This document shows, piece by piece, positions 11,380 to 21,976 of a DNA stretch of 64,000 nt (position 1 is the stretch's first letter; every line of letters begins with the position of its first letter). A program made the position numbers and the translations under genes. A model generated the notes under the pieces. The model was not told the origin of the DNA and ran no database searches. It saw nothing but the letters and a program-made list of their open reading frames with translations. The DNA comes from Gigaspora rosea. Its lineage: Eukaryota > Glomeromycota > Glomeromycetes > Diversisporales > Gigasporaceae. The DNA is taken from positions 102,511 to 166,510 of the forward strand of contig QKWP01000570.1 in assembly GCA_003550325.1 (NCBI GenBank), in the 5' to 3' direction.

Positions 11380-12109
11380 TAATGGTGAAGTTCAGATGAA
11401 TCAAAGACGCGCATCTGAAATGTTTATTTATTTATTCTTATTATTATTTTTTTAACCTGGCGAAATCGATATTTGTGGAAATAGCTGTGTTGTTTCTATT
11501 TCACCACGAAAGCAAATTCGTAGGTTGCGTACGTTAAATGACCACGAAGAAACTGTTATGGTTGTTGACGTTTCATATTTACTTTGACAAAGGTGAACTT
11601 TTCTGATCATGTTACGTTACACCAAATTCCAGGGTTGTAAAAAATATTACATCTCTAGCTACAGTATTATGAAAATAAAGCTGATAATAAAAAATTAATA
11701 CCGTATATTCGCGTAATAACGCCATCCGCGCATTGTTTTGAATATACGAGCGTTATTTTGAGTACGCGCATGCGCGTTATTTCGGGACGTGCATGGGCGT
11801 CATTTTGAAACTATGCATCTTATTTTCGTGTAATGTGATTTTCGACGCGGTTGCAAAATATGCAGATACTGTATACATTACTTTATACATTGTGCATCTG
11901 AAAATATACGTCAGTTTCGTGGCGCTTATTTTGAATTTTATTACATACTTGAACAGGAATGCAAACATTTATCTGATTAATATATGTGAGTAATATTCAT
12001 TTTTTGGATTCCTGACGAATTTGCGAAACCTCCAAAAAACGATACAACTGATTCAACTGATTCAACTGAATATGATGCTAAAGATGCTAAAGATGAGGTT
12101 ATTGAATAG
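11380..12109 (+). pseudogene. Possible gene fragments, unrecognised
   Basis: Three stretches have coding-like composition: about 11381-11422 (NGEVQMNQRRASEM), 11462-11587 (EIDICGNSCVVSISPRKQ, then IRRLRTLNDHEETVMVV and a stop), and about 12013-12109 (PDEFAKPPKNDTTDSTDS, then a short acidic repeat ending DEVIE-stop). They are separated by an AT-rich intron-like gap and by a repeat of the ACGCCC..GCGTTATT family. No family was recognised and no start codon or full exon chain could be built. This may be a gene broken by an insertion, or chance. Confidence 0.25.
11702..11850. repeat. ACGCCC..GCGTTATT repeat, copy 1
   Basis: Starts ACCGTATATTCGCGTAATAA and continues with GAGCGTTATTTTGAG. The same sequence starts the element at 47285-47535 and is found at 43143-43320. 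The other end of this copy is not clear. Confidence 0.6.
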
Positions 12110-12229
12110 ATGAGAGCAAGCTGCAAAGTATTAATATGCAATCAATAGATCATTTTCCAAATAGTATTTGGTCTTAAAACCAATTCCATATGTTACTAAC
12201 ACTAATCATAAATTATCCTCTCTGTGTTT

Positions 12230-13503
12230 CTAGAGCTTCTTGCTGAATTTGGAATAAATCAATAACAAAATTGGAACGGTAATTGCATCAGGGGCCGCTA
12301 CAACGTACCCGGTAATATTGGTAGTTCTAACACCTGTAACATCATCTATAACTATAGGGGGATCCCAAAAAACAGCTGAAATTGGAATAGTCACTTGATA
12401 ATTGAGAAGTCCCGCTCGTATGCAAGCTGTAGGGTTATCAGTACCATACAGCAAAGTGCCAAAGTCCCACTATAATATTGCAAAGTTACAACTTTAAAGC
12501 ATTTGATTATAAGAAAATACTAACAGAGATTTTACTTGCATTTTTGACAGATACTCCTGGTAGATTAGGATTCGTTACTGCTACAAACCCTGGAGGTGCT
12601 GGATTCTCACGTGTCCATAACCTTGCCTAATATTTTTTTAAAAAAAAATTATCTTAGAATGGAACTACAAAAAAAAAATAAACAGATAACTAGACATACC
12701 AACATTGATCGATGTCCATTATTCCTAATAAAATCAAGTTTTATACCAAACACGTATCGAACATATTGCTCGTGCATCCACAACTCACATCTTGTATTCC
12801 ATGTAGGAATATCCTGAGCGTTGGCTATTTCCACAATAATTCTTGCATGGGAAAAGCCCTACGCAAACATATTATTAATATTGGAAAAGTGACGCAAAAT
12901 AAGTATATACATACATTTGTGTTGCTGGGAGGGGGGCCAGGATGCGGGGTGTTAGGTCGCGCAACATTTGCAGAAAGTGGAAAAACTGCAACGTCCGGTG
13001 CTATTTTTTCTATTTGGTTGATCGGGTTATAATGATCTATAAGAAAAATGTGAATTATTATTACAAGCCAAAGACCGATCTTGCTAAAAGGAATTCTTAC
13101 AGGGTTGTCCAAGAACTTTTACCGGACCACGTATTACGCCATTGTTTGGATCATTAAACCAAATCATCAATAATGATGCGACAGCTTCATGATCCATATT
13201 AGCCATTTCAACAATATACACACATCCCTGATCCCAACGAAATTTATATCCAACTTTTTCGTTTCGGTCAAGAAAAGTGTTGTAATTTTTCAATGAAATT
13301 CCAGAACCAATCTGTAGGGCAAACTGTAGCCATATGAAGCAACAATTAGACGGATCTTAAAGAATCTGCGTGAGTTATGCTTACCAATCTTCTCTCGGGT
13401 GTGTTTTCGGTAGCTTGGGATATTTGTGGAATACGTTATCAATTTTGTTTTGAAATTTTTTACCTACCGATTTCCAGAAAGAGCTTGAAGTAGTTAAGGA
13501 CAT
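12230..13503 (-). CDS. Uma2/PD-(D/E)XK-like protein of unknown function
   Basis: The model has seven exons in transcription order: 13464-13503, 13385-13413, 13101-13323, 12915-13036, 12700-12858, 12540-12626 and 12230-12469. All phases agree and give 299 aa. Residues about 40-100 contain KVGYKFRWDQGCVYIVEMAN. APDVAVFP (Asp112) and RIIVEIANAQ (Glu148), followed by YVRYVFGIKL, resemble the PDV...E.E core of the Uma2 restriction-endonuclease-like family. The usual Lys after the Glu is not obvious, so catalysis is doubtful. The C-terminus holds NYQVTIPISAVFWDPP. There is no signal peptide or membrane segment. The sixth intron has a GC donor (GCAAGT) and the first is only about 50 bp. The gene sits intact among repeats. 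The fold assignment is tentative; the gene structure is firmer. Confidence 0.75.
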
Positions 13504-13927
13504 TTTGAAGTGAAGTATATAGTAAATCACCAAAAAAACTCTGTTATTTCCTGATTATGCTAATTGTGAAAAGGGTATTTCGTGCAAAAAATGTAAAGAT
13601 GAAAATGATCGTTTTCTTTTATTCGTCATGCATTTATCGCTGTGTTACCTTGATCCGGTGATCATAGTTAATACGTATAATAACCGGTTATTACCGGTAT
13701 ATCAAAAATATATCATACTGTATAATTACATCCAGTGATTATTTTTCACTGTGCGCGCTGTGCGCAGCGCACAGAAAGAAATAATTGTCATTTTATAAGT
13801 AGTGCACACAGTTGCAAGCATTTTCTCAGTAATTGCCGCACAGAAAAAGTTTATGAATTGTGCGGTATCCGCACAGTAAATTTTAATTGAAAAATTAACA
13901 CACTGATTACATCCCTATTCCGCATCC
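13504..13927. other. Intergenic with palindromes
   Basis: Contains ATAACCGGTTATTACCGGTA near 13680 and a GTGCGC/GCGCAC-rich stretch from about 13733 to 13905. Its ends (CAGTGATTATTTTTCACTG and AAAAATTAACACACTG) are loosely complementary, possibly a worn MITE. No gene. Confidence 0.4.
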
Positions 13928-14243
13928 ACTTATTTGCGCGGGTAATACAAGCACCTGGAGAGGAAATAGCCAATCGGAGAGTGCAAATTTTGACTTTGAC
14001 TATTCCGGATCAGCCCGACGAAGAATTCGAACACGCGTAAAAGAAGAAAAAAGCGAAAATACGCAAAAACTAATGTTTAAATCGATCTTGGAGCACTAAT
14101 TAAAAATGACGGGAATGAAATTTTACATCACTCTAACCCTATAGCCTCTAACGTTAAGGCCCTAACCCTAAATTTTTATCTCACGCACTTTTATTACAAA
14201 ATCGGATTTCCTTTTTTGGTTTGTGTTACCCGCGCAAATAAGT
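13928..14243. mobile_element. 316-bp MITE with 18-bp perfect TIR
   Basis: The left end ACTTATTTGCGCGGGTAA and right end TTACCCGCGCAAATAAGT are exact complements. The interior carries GGAGCACTAATTAAAAATG and CTAACCCTAAA-like runs, shared with the elements at 14277, 36315 and 54176 even though their termini differ. Confidence 0.85.
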
Positions 14244-14276
14244 AAAATGCCCTACAGTAGCCCCAGATCAGGTGTC

Positions 14277-14549
14277 GTCTAAAGTCAGGTGCGTTCACGT
14301 GATAGAAAGCCAATCAAATCGTAAAATTTGATCTTTACGGAAAAAGTGAAAACCGCCGAAAATACAAAAACCGCCGAAAATACAAAAAACGAGTGTCTAA
14401 ACCTGTCTAAACCTGTCTAGGAGCATTAATAAAAAATGCCGGGAAGACAATTTTACTTATAAGTCAAGTCCTAAACCTAACCCCTAACTAACCCTTACCC
14501 TAATTTTAATTAAATAATCAAAAACATATAAACGCACCTGGCTTTAGCC
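14277..14549. mobile_element. ~0.27-kb MITE with different TIR, shared core
   Basis: The left end reads CTAAAGTCAGGTGCGTT and the right end AACGCACCTGGCTTTAG, complementary except for one position. Internal GGAGCATTAATAAAAAATGC followed by CCTAACCCC-type runs matches the core of the element 30 bp upstream. Confidence 0.75.
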
Positions 14550-15248
14550 ATCCCCCCAAATCAGCAGATCAGCATCAGCACCAAAAATATGTCATGATCT
14601 TGTCAATACGCGTACGCGTTGGCAGATAAAAAAAAAGGTATATAAGTGAGCATGGGGGACTTTCTCATTTTTCGGAAAAACACGGGGATTATTATAAGGT
14701 AGTTAACCAATAATAAACTGGCTTTTTTTTAACATGTGATATCATTTTTGTCAAAACAGATGGATAATCGTTAAACAATCAAGGCTTTATTCATATATTA
14801 AAATTTTCTTCAAAATAAAATAACCCACGTTGTAAAAGAATCCAACTATTAATTCACACACTAATAGCAATTTTACAGTTTTAAAAACTTTATTTAAAAG
14901 GTTTTGATAACAAGTTACACGTCCCTTAATAGCTTTTCTTAAAAACCCACGTAATTAATAAAACTATACTATTGTATATATTAGCATCATAGCTTTAAGA
15001 AGAGTCTACAAAATTTGAAAATAAAAGCTAACAAGTTAATATTATAACTAAAAAACAAATAAAAATACAAAAAAACAACGTTGAACTTTGTGAATTGAGC
15101 AGTACAATATACTTTTATTACCTCTTACTATACGGTAGATAGTACTTCAACCTTTACTATAACTACCGTGATGCAGCGTGATGCAAATGATGCAACTTGA
15201 ATTTATTGAAAAGACGTTCCCTACGAAGCTATTTTATTAGTAAAGTAT
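14550..15248. other. Intergenic up to the LTR element
   Basis: Contains the palindrome ACGCGTACGCGT near 14610. Otherwise AT-rich with no gene seen. Confidence 0.5.
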
Positions 15249-15986
15249 TGTTAGCCTTAGAAAATTTCACATTTTCAACTATAACTTTTGATCCAAGAAT
15301 GCTGGCTTTATGAAACAACCACCATTGGATTCAGCTCTTCGAGACGATTCTAACGAGCTATAGATCATGTGATTCTGATCACGGGATCACGAGATCGGAA
15401 GACATTTGTGTTGAACTATTAATAGAACAAGATAGACAAAAAACTTAACCTTATTAGGCAATAATACTGCGTTCAAAATCTAACGAATCTAAAGGATCTA
15501 AAGGATCTAAAGGATCTAACATATCTTTTATATCTTTCATATCTTTCATATCTTTTATATATATTATATCTTTTATATCTTTTATATATAACATATCTAT
15601 TAGTTCCACATTATATTAGTACTATAAATAGCTTTTAAATTGAATTTGTATATCTTTATTGTAATAATTTATACATATAATTTCTCTATATAAGCACTGT
15701 CTTCTGCCCTTTGTAAAAGTCAGTGTACGAAAGAGTATGAAGTAGGAATAGTAGATAGTTAGTAGATTAGTGTCTTCATACACTGGAATATAATAAAGAT
15801 ACAATTCTTAGTATCCTCATATACTATTAATTGTTTGCCTCTTTGCCTTAATACATAAATCACTCAAAAACCTCTTTGTTAAGTCCCATTTGGACGCCAT
15901 AAACCCTAAAGCTGTCAAGTTATAGTCGTCATACTATAATCAGCAGTCTCCTGAAGTTCTGGAAGAGGTGAATTTCCAGGTTGACA
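15249..15986 (+). repeat. 5' LTR
   Basis: TGTTAG...TTGACA, 738 bp. It includes a TATA box, four tandem ATCTAAAGG-type 10-mers near 15485-15520, a TATCTTT-rich run, and AATAAAG near 15790 as a likely poly(A) signal. Confidence 0.93.
15623..15631 (+). promoter_or_regulatory. TATA box in the 5' LTR
   Basis: TATAAATAG is a canonical TATA element placed in mid-LTR, where the U3 promoter should be. The same sequence lies at 20817-20825 in the 3' LTR. Confidence 0.6.
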
Positions 15987-15989
15987 ATT

Positions 15990-16007
15990 TGGTGGTGACT
16001 GTGAGAT
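15990..16007 (+). promoter_or_regulatory. Candidate primer-binding site
   Basis: TGGTGGTGACTGTGAG starts three bases after the 5' LTR. PBSs commonly begin TGG, pairing with the CCA end of a tRNA. The tRNA was not identified. Confidence 0.4.
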
Positions 16008-16059
16008 ACTTTCTCCATCCCCGCACTGTATTTTGAGAACCTGAAAATTGGATTTTTGA

Positions 16060-16440
16060 CTTCGTGGAAAGTTTGCCACTAGGAAAAGTCAATTGATTTT
16101 GCTCCGTTTGAGCTGAAATTTTAACTATATACTCTTTGGAAGAGTCCGCATATTTTCTACTAAGCTTATCTTAGGACGAAAACGCTATTCTGAACCAGAA
16201 ATCCTCGTGACGGCATTTTCTCTCTCTAAAGATTTGAAAAGAAAGAAACGATTCCCACTAAGTAAAGTCGATCAATTTTGATCTGTTTAAGCTGAAATTT
16301 GGAACACATATCTTTTGGACAATTCCGCATCTTTTCTACTAAGCTTATCATAAGACGAAAATCCCATTGGAATTCGTAAATCGAAGTGACGGATTTTTCC
16401 TCTTCTTTAAAGATCTGCAAAGAAAAGTTTCTCTACGATC
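16060..16440 (+). repeat. Two degenerate ~190-nt modules (5' set)
   Basis: Two head-to-tail units share CTACTAAGCTTATC, then AGACGAAAA or GGACGAAAA, then GTGACGG close to the unit end. The same module recurs at 17870-18080 and twice at 19690-20110. They lie in the leader between LTR and first ORF. Confidence 0.7.
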
Positions 16441-16599
16441 ACGTTACACCAAACGAAATCAATCATTGTGAGATAACCTGTGACCTAAATTTCGCGAGTT
16501 ATACACTGTTAGAATCAGAAGAACCTCAGGAACATTTTTCTATTAAGTGACAATGCATATCTACTTAGTAAAATTTTATGATATTAACAAATATTAAAA

Positions 16600-17772
16600 A
16601 TGTCCTACTGGAAATCACCAAAAGTGACGAAAAATCAATGGAAGTATGAAGAAACATACTATATAAATCAAACCACAAATCAAAGACAAACCCAAAGACG
16701 CCACAAGAGAAAAGAGACCCTTGATGAAAATCTAAAAGTAAAAGACCTAGGAAATGAATGTGCAAGATTATATGCAACACTTACTGATGAACAAGCTTTA
16801 GAAGTCCAAGAAATTGTTGATGAAACCTTTGGAAATCTAACTTTTGATACAAACCAAATTTTTGAAGTGCTAAAAATTTTTCAGAAAATATTAATTGAAG
16901 TCAAAACAGATTGTAAACCAAATTATAAGGAAGATATTGTATACTTACCCTCATATATTCAGTTAACTACAGTTCCAGCCAAGAAAAACTCTTCCTCAAT
17001 AACACCAACTACAAGAGCTTGCCTACCAGAATCAGACTATGAAGCTGTAACTGAAATTCTTGATGCCTACAATATTTCAGAAGACCCAAAAGAAAATGAT
17101 GAAATCAATCTTGAAGCTATGATTGATGATTATTTAAACATTTTAGACACTTGGATAGCAGAATCAAAAACTGTTGAAGTTGATACTACAAAGGATAATC
17201 TTGAAACACCTGAACAGCATTCAAAGAAGATGGATAATAGTTTGAATCAACAAATCAAGCCCCAAGAATTCTGTGATCAAAATGGAAAAACTCTTGATGA
17301 AGCTATTGATAATTGGAATAGAAAGGTTAATGAGTTTAAGAAAACAATTAAAAATGATCAAGAGAAAATAATAAACCCATGCCCAATTGAATCTATAGAA
17401 CCTCAATCTGTTGATATAGATAATGTCCTTGATAGTTATTACCAAAATGAAATTAGCCCCAAGGAAAAAGAATATAAAGCACTTCCATATAACCAAAAGT
17501 CTGATGAAGTTGATAAACTAAGTGATGATGAAATATTTGAATGGTATTCTACACAATATCCTACTAGTAACTTCTCTGGAAAAATATTAGAATATTTCCA
17601 AGAAATGTCTAATATCTATACCCAATTTAATTTGACCCAATATTGGATGCAAACCCAAACATTTGATCCGGGAGGATTCCATGAACAAAATAGAAAAAGG
17701 TGTTCAAATACTAAAAACCACAAATTAGAAAGTTTACAGCATCATGTGCTATTTCCCATTCCCATTTTCTAG
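16600..17772 (+). CDS. Retroelement ORF A, acidic protein of unknown function
   Basis: 390 aa, intronless. The N-terminal ~60 residues are basic and Gln/Arg-rich (QRQTQRRHKRKE). The rest is acidic, with TDEQALEVQEIVDETF, IVYLPSYIQ near residue 110, a middle block DNWNRKVNEFKK, the acidic DDEIFEWYST, and FDPGG near the end. These blocks recur in the same order in ORF B of this element, so the two are paralogues. No zinc knuckle, no protease DTG/DSG site and no RT YxDD is present. It may serve as a capsid-like or accessory protein of the element; this is inference. The ORF starts after the two leader modules and ends about 100 bp before the third. Confidence 0.75.
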   Translation: MSYWKSPKVTKNQWKYEETYYINQTTNQRQTQRRHKRKETLDENLKVKDLGNECARLYATLTDEQALEVQEIVDETFGNLTFDTNQIFEVLKIFQKILIEVKTDCKPNYKEDIVYLPSYIQLTTVPAKKNSSSITPTTRACLPESDYEAVTEILDAYNISEDPKENDEINLEAMIDDYLNILDTWIAESKTVEVDTTKDNLETPEQHSKKMDNSLNQQIKPQEFCDQNGKTLDEAIDNWNRKVNEFKKTIKNDQEKIINPCPIESIEPQSVDIDNVLDSYYQNEISPKEKEYKALPYNQKSDEVDKLSDDEIFEWYSTQYPTSNFSGKILEYFQEMSNIYTQFNLTQYWMQTQTFDPGGFHEQNRKRCSNTKNHKLESLQHHVLFPIPIF

Positions 17773-17869
17773 TACACTTGATATTCTATATTTTTTTTAA
17801 CTATTCACATATTTATTTATTAATATCCTTATTACATATATCTCTAATTTAAAATACACATTCAATCTC

Positions 17870-18080
17870 TACCAACGTCAGAAAGTCTTTTTAGTTGATC
17901 ATAAGAGAAGTCGATCAATATTGGACCGATTGACTTGAAAATTGAAACACAAAGTCTTGAGAACCTACCGCAACTTTTGTACTAAGCATACCTTAGTAGG
18001 AAAACCCCTCTGAAACCCGATATTCGACGTCGAAGTACTGACGGCGATTTTGATCGGCAAAGAATTTACAAGAAAGTCCT
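17870..18080 (+). repeat. ~190-nt module between ORF A and ORF B
   Basis: Carries the shared landmarks TACTAAGCATACCTTAG, GGAAAACCCC and CTGACGGCGATTTT, aligned in the same order as in the 5' and 3' sets. Confidence 0.65.
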
Positions 18081-18373
18081 CTTAGAGAAAACCTTCCGAC
18101 TATCGTTACGCAAACTTCAAACGCTTATAAATCGATAACCACTGGGCCATTTTTAGCGTTCTAACCTCCTTTAGGACCAGAAGATCCTCCTCTACAACTT
18201 TTCCTTAAGTGACACATTCTGTTGTCATAGTAATATTTCAAGATATACCCTCATTCTGAAATTTAGAAGTGAAAGCTTAAGTGTTTGCATTGTGACAAAC
18301 AGCTTCTAAATTAATAGTACAGGCATATGACTATATATGCACAACATATTCACTATGCAATTGAAGTGCACTA

Positions 18374-20040
18374 TTGGAGCAATTTAAAAGAAAAGAAGAA
18401 ATGTATAAAATATACAAACCAACTACCTCCAATTCAAATTATTGGCAACATAGAACCCAACCAAATGTACCTTACCATCAGCAAGTTTCAAAAAGCTTTC
18501 TAAACAATGGACTAATCCAAGAAGACCTCAAAGAAGAACTATGTGTCTCTATTGTAGAAAGAAAAACCATGCTATTAGTAATTGTCCAAAAATACAAATA
18601 ATGCAGCTAGAATGTCTAGAGTTGTTGGATGCACTTACTGAAAAACAAATCACAAAAGTTCAAGAAATGGTTGATGAAACTATAAAAAACTGCAGTATTG
18701 ATGAACCACAAGCTCTAAAATATCTTTTAGAAATATTAAAAGATATTAGTTTAAATAACAATCTAGAAGATAATGATGATGATGAAGAGATTATATATCT
18801 GCCTTCCTATATTCAAATGGCTTTATCTGTAAAAGAAGAGGATTTGTTTCTGGCATCTTCAATAGTTCCAAGCTCAAAAGTTCTCTCAACACCATCTCAG
18901 AACAAGAAAGACCCAATTGATGAAATAATTGATCTTTATCTTGACTCAGAAGTAGAAGGTGATAACTCTGATGAAGTCTCTTTAGAAGATCTGATTGATG
19001 AATATTTAGAAGCACTAAAGTTTGAAAACCCTAAACTTCATCATGATGATAAAAATGAAGTTGAAAAAGGCAATTATAAAGCATTAGAACGAGATTTAAA
19101 AAATGTTGAAAAAGATTCTTCTACAGATATACATAATGATGAACATTGTCCTCAACATGAAATTGATTTTGAAACAGATAGAAATTCAGTATTAGAATGG
19201 TGTTCAAATTCAGCTAAAGATAGTCAATTGAATGAACAATCTAACCTGGATAGCTGTTGTTATCAAAATGAAATAGTAGCCAGAAAAGTTGTAGAAAATA
19301 AAGATTCTGTTATGCAAAATTATCAACATCTTGTACTAGAAAACTTGGACAAAGCCTGTGATAATTGGAATAAAAGAGTTAATGAATTCAAAAAGTTGAT
19401 TCAAGATGACTCAAAAGCAATAGAAGAACCACAACCAGTCAAGCCTGAAGAAGTTCTACCACCTGACAATAAAGAATATAGTCTTGTCTCTTGCTGCCAA
19501 AGTAGAAACAGCTCCAAGAAAGAGAAATTGAGTAAAGAAAGCATACTATTCAAATGGTACTCTACATGTAGAAAAGAAAGAACATTATATCAAGTCGAGC
19601 AACTAAAAATTGATGAAAATGAAGCTCTTCAACTCTTACCAATACTTGACTTTTGCAACCAAATATTTGACCCTGGTGGAAAATTCTGTTTCAAAATTAT
19701 CAAACCGATATTTAGAAGCATTTCGTTTTTTGTCAATATCTCCACGAGTTTTGGTCGTAGAAACATGAATCACATATCAATCTACTCGCATAAATCTTCT
19801 CTACAATTCTTATTATACCTTATCTTAGGAATAAAACGCTTATCTGACCCGCAAATCAGCTCCGAAGTGCTGACGGCATTTTCAACATCTATAAGAAGAG
19901 AAACTACAAAAACGATTTTTGGAAATCTTTCGTTTTTCGTCGATATCTCCATGAGTTTTGGTCATAGAAACATGAAACACATACCAATCTACTCGCAAGA
20001 ACATTCTCCACATTTTATATTATACCATATCTTAGTATGA
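18374..20040 (+). CDS. Retroelement ORF B with zinc knuckle, frame change near its start
   Basis: A first frame (18374-18601) starts MEQFKRKEEMYK and is basic. At about 18508 the sense-like reading moves to the frame open to 20040, running WTNPRRPQRR and then the knuckle C-LY-C-RKKN-H-AISN-C (CX2CX4HX4C) at 18544-18585. Downstream blocks repeat ORF A: LTEKQITKVQEMVDET, IIYLPSYIQ, DNWNKRVNEFKK, ILFKWYST and FDPGG. An internal echo (VLEWCSN..LDSCCYQNEI) suggests further duplication. The last ~120 codons, after FDPGG, run through two of the ~190-nt modules and may not belong to the ancestral protein. The frame change may be a mutation or programmed frameshifting. A Gag/nucleocapsid-like role is inferred from the knuckle. 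Confidence 0.7.
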
Positions 20041-20110
20041 AAATGCTTAGTTGATCCACAAATTAGCTCTGAAGTTCTGACGGCATTTTTCAACGTCTAT
20101 AAAATTATAC
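19690..20110 (+). repeat. Two ~215-nt modules (3' set)
   Basis: Two tandem units share ATATCTCCAYGAGTTTTGGT, AGAAACATGAA, ATACCWTATCTTAG and CTGACGGCATTTT. The first and most of the second are read through by ORF B. Confidence 0.75.
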
Positions 20111-20442
20111 CTTTAAAATGATTTTTTATTACTGCGCCACATAGACGAAAATTTTTAATTTTAAAAATTCTTATTTTTATTAATTTCAAACATTTTATTA
20201 CTCCTTATATTACACAAATCACATTTCTAAATCACATGAAATTTAATAATTCTATTGGACAATTGTAGAATTTAAAAAGGATTACAAATTTGAAAATCAT
20301 TGATATGGATTAACGGTATTAGGCGTATTACCAGGTTAAGGTCATGCATTTGAATCCAGCTGAGATATTAGCTAAAATTAGCAACAGATTATCAAGCTCT
20401 TATATAATTTTGTACGGAGTTCAAAATTAAGCAGGGAGATAT

Positions 20443-21180
20443 TGTTAGCCTTAGAAAATTTCACATTTTCAACTATAACTTTTGATCCAAGAATGCTGGC
20501 TTTATGAAACAACCACCATTGGATTCAGCTCTTCGAGACGATTCTAACGAGCTATAGATCATGTGATTCTGATCACGGGATCACGAGATCGGAAGACATT
20601 TGTGTTGAACTATTAATAGAACAAGATAGACAAAAAACTTAACCTTATTAGGCAATAATACTGCGTTCAAAATCTAACGAATCTAAAGGATCTAAAGGAT
20701 CTAAAGGATCTAACATATCTTTTATATCTTTCATATCTTTCATATCTTTTATATATATTATATCTTTTATATCTTTTATATATAACATATCTATTAGTTC
20801 CACATTATATTAGTACTATAAATAGCTTTTAAATTGAATTTGTATATCTTTATTGTAATAATTTATACATATAATTTCTCTATATAAGCACTGTCTTCTG
20901 CCCTTTGTAAAAGTCAGTGTACGAAAGAGTATGAAGTAGGAATAGTAGATAGTTAGTAGATTAGTGTCTTCATACACTGGAATATAATAAAGATACAATT
21001 CTTAGTATCCTCATATACTATTAATTGTTTGCCTCTTTGCCTTAATACATAAATCACTCAAAAACCTCTTTGTTAAGTCCCATTTGGACGCCATAAACCC
21101 TAAAGCTGTCAAGTTATAGTCGTCATACTATAATCAGCAGTCTCCTGAAGTTCTGGAAGAGGTGAACTTCCAGGTTGACA
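20443..21180 (+). repeat. 3' LTR
   Basis: 738 bp, same length as the 5' LTR and identical as far as compared, except C for T in GGTGAACTTCC near the end. Preceded by the purine run GCAGGGAGATA. Confidence 0.93.
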
Positions 21181-21651
21181 GTATTACATAATTGATTTTT
21201 TTTTTAGGTTTGCTTATACCCGAAAATTCTGGTTTTAGACTACAATTCTGTATAAATACTTGTGTAACATAGATCCCAGAAATCATCGGGTTCAAATGTC
21301 TCTTATGCTATATAAGGGGTCACTTTTCAACCAACCTTTCATTCATGCACTACTAGCTACGTTTTCCCTTTTATTTTTTAATTTCCTTAATATTTGGTTT
21401 TTTTTAATACAATATCGTTTTTTCGTTACAATGATACACGTTGTTTAATTTGTCACATTTTATTACCTGTTCTTGGTCTTTAGCAGAAATGATGTAATAT
21501 TTTAGAAAATATTTTGTGTTCTTTGAGAATATCCCAACTAGAGGTTATACCTTTAATCCCAACTGTTTTAAAAAACATCGAAATATTTTTTAAAATATTA
21601 CAATAATTTTGTTATTGGCTATAATTTTTTTGTTTGTTTATTTTTTTTCTA
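21181..21651. other. Intergenic, no feature seen
   Basis: T-rich DNA after the LTR target site. No gene. Confidence 0.5.
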
Positions 21652-21976
21652 GTGTTCCTTTCGAGCGGATTACGTTTTGCAACGTGGGCTTCAAAGCAAC
21701 CAACTGACAAGTGGCAGAGGTTATCTAATCAGTTCTTGCACGAGGAACTGAGGTTTGATAAAATTCCCAGCTTACTTGAGTTATTGCGAGTCCTTTGTCA
21801 AGGCAATTTTTTTTTTCTCATGTTCCTTCAAGCAGATCATGTTTTCGTCAACTTGAGCTTTAAAGCAACAAATCGACAAGCAGCAGGGGTTATCTAATTA
21901 GTTTTTGCTTGAAAAAACTGAGGTTTGATAAAATTTCCTAGCTCACTTGGGTTTTTGCGTGTTCTTTGTCAAGATA
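21652..21976 (+). repeat. Two-copy tandem repeat, period about 168 bp
   Basis: Copies start TGTTCCTTTCGAGC (21653) and TGTTCCTTCAAGCAG (21821). They share GGTTATCTAATYAG and CTGAGGTTTGATAAAAT and end near GTYCTTTGTCAAG. The first copy is an open frame for over 50 codons, but the second is not conserved as protein, so a coding role is not supported. Confidence 0.75.

Larger units (their letters stand above)
15249..21180 (+). mobile_element. 5.9-kb non-autonomous LTR retroelement with two related ORFs
   Basis: Two direct 738-bp LTRs (15249-15986 and 20443-21180) start TGTTAG and end TTGACA. GTAT lies just outside both ends (15245-15248 and 21181-21184), so it is a clean insertion with a 4-bp duplication (5 bp, GTATT, if the first T is counted outside). 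The LTRs differ at the one position I noticed (GAATTT versus GAACTT near the 3' end), implying recent insertion. The purine-rich GCAGGGAGATA precedes the right LTR. The 4.46-kb interior encodes two paralogous ORFs but no recognisable protease, reverse transcriptase, RNase H or integrase, so it must use another element's enzymes. Degenerate ~190-nt modules flank the ORFs. Confidence 0.9.

Noticed and set aside
15622..15804. 60-codon minus-strand ORF, repeated identically at 20816-20998
   Set aside because: Both copies lie inside the LTRs, so the identity reflects LTR identity and not protein conservation.
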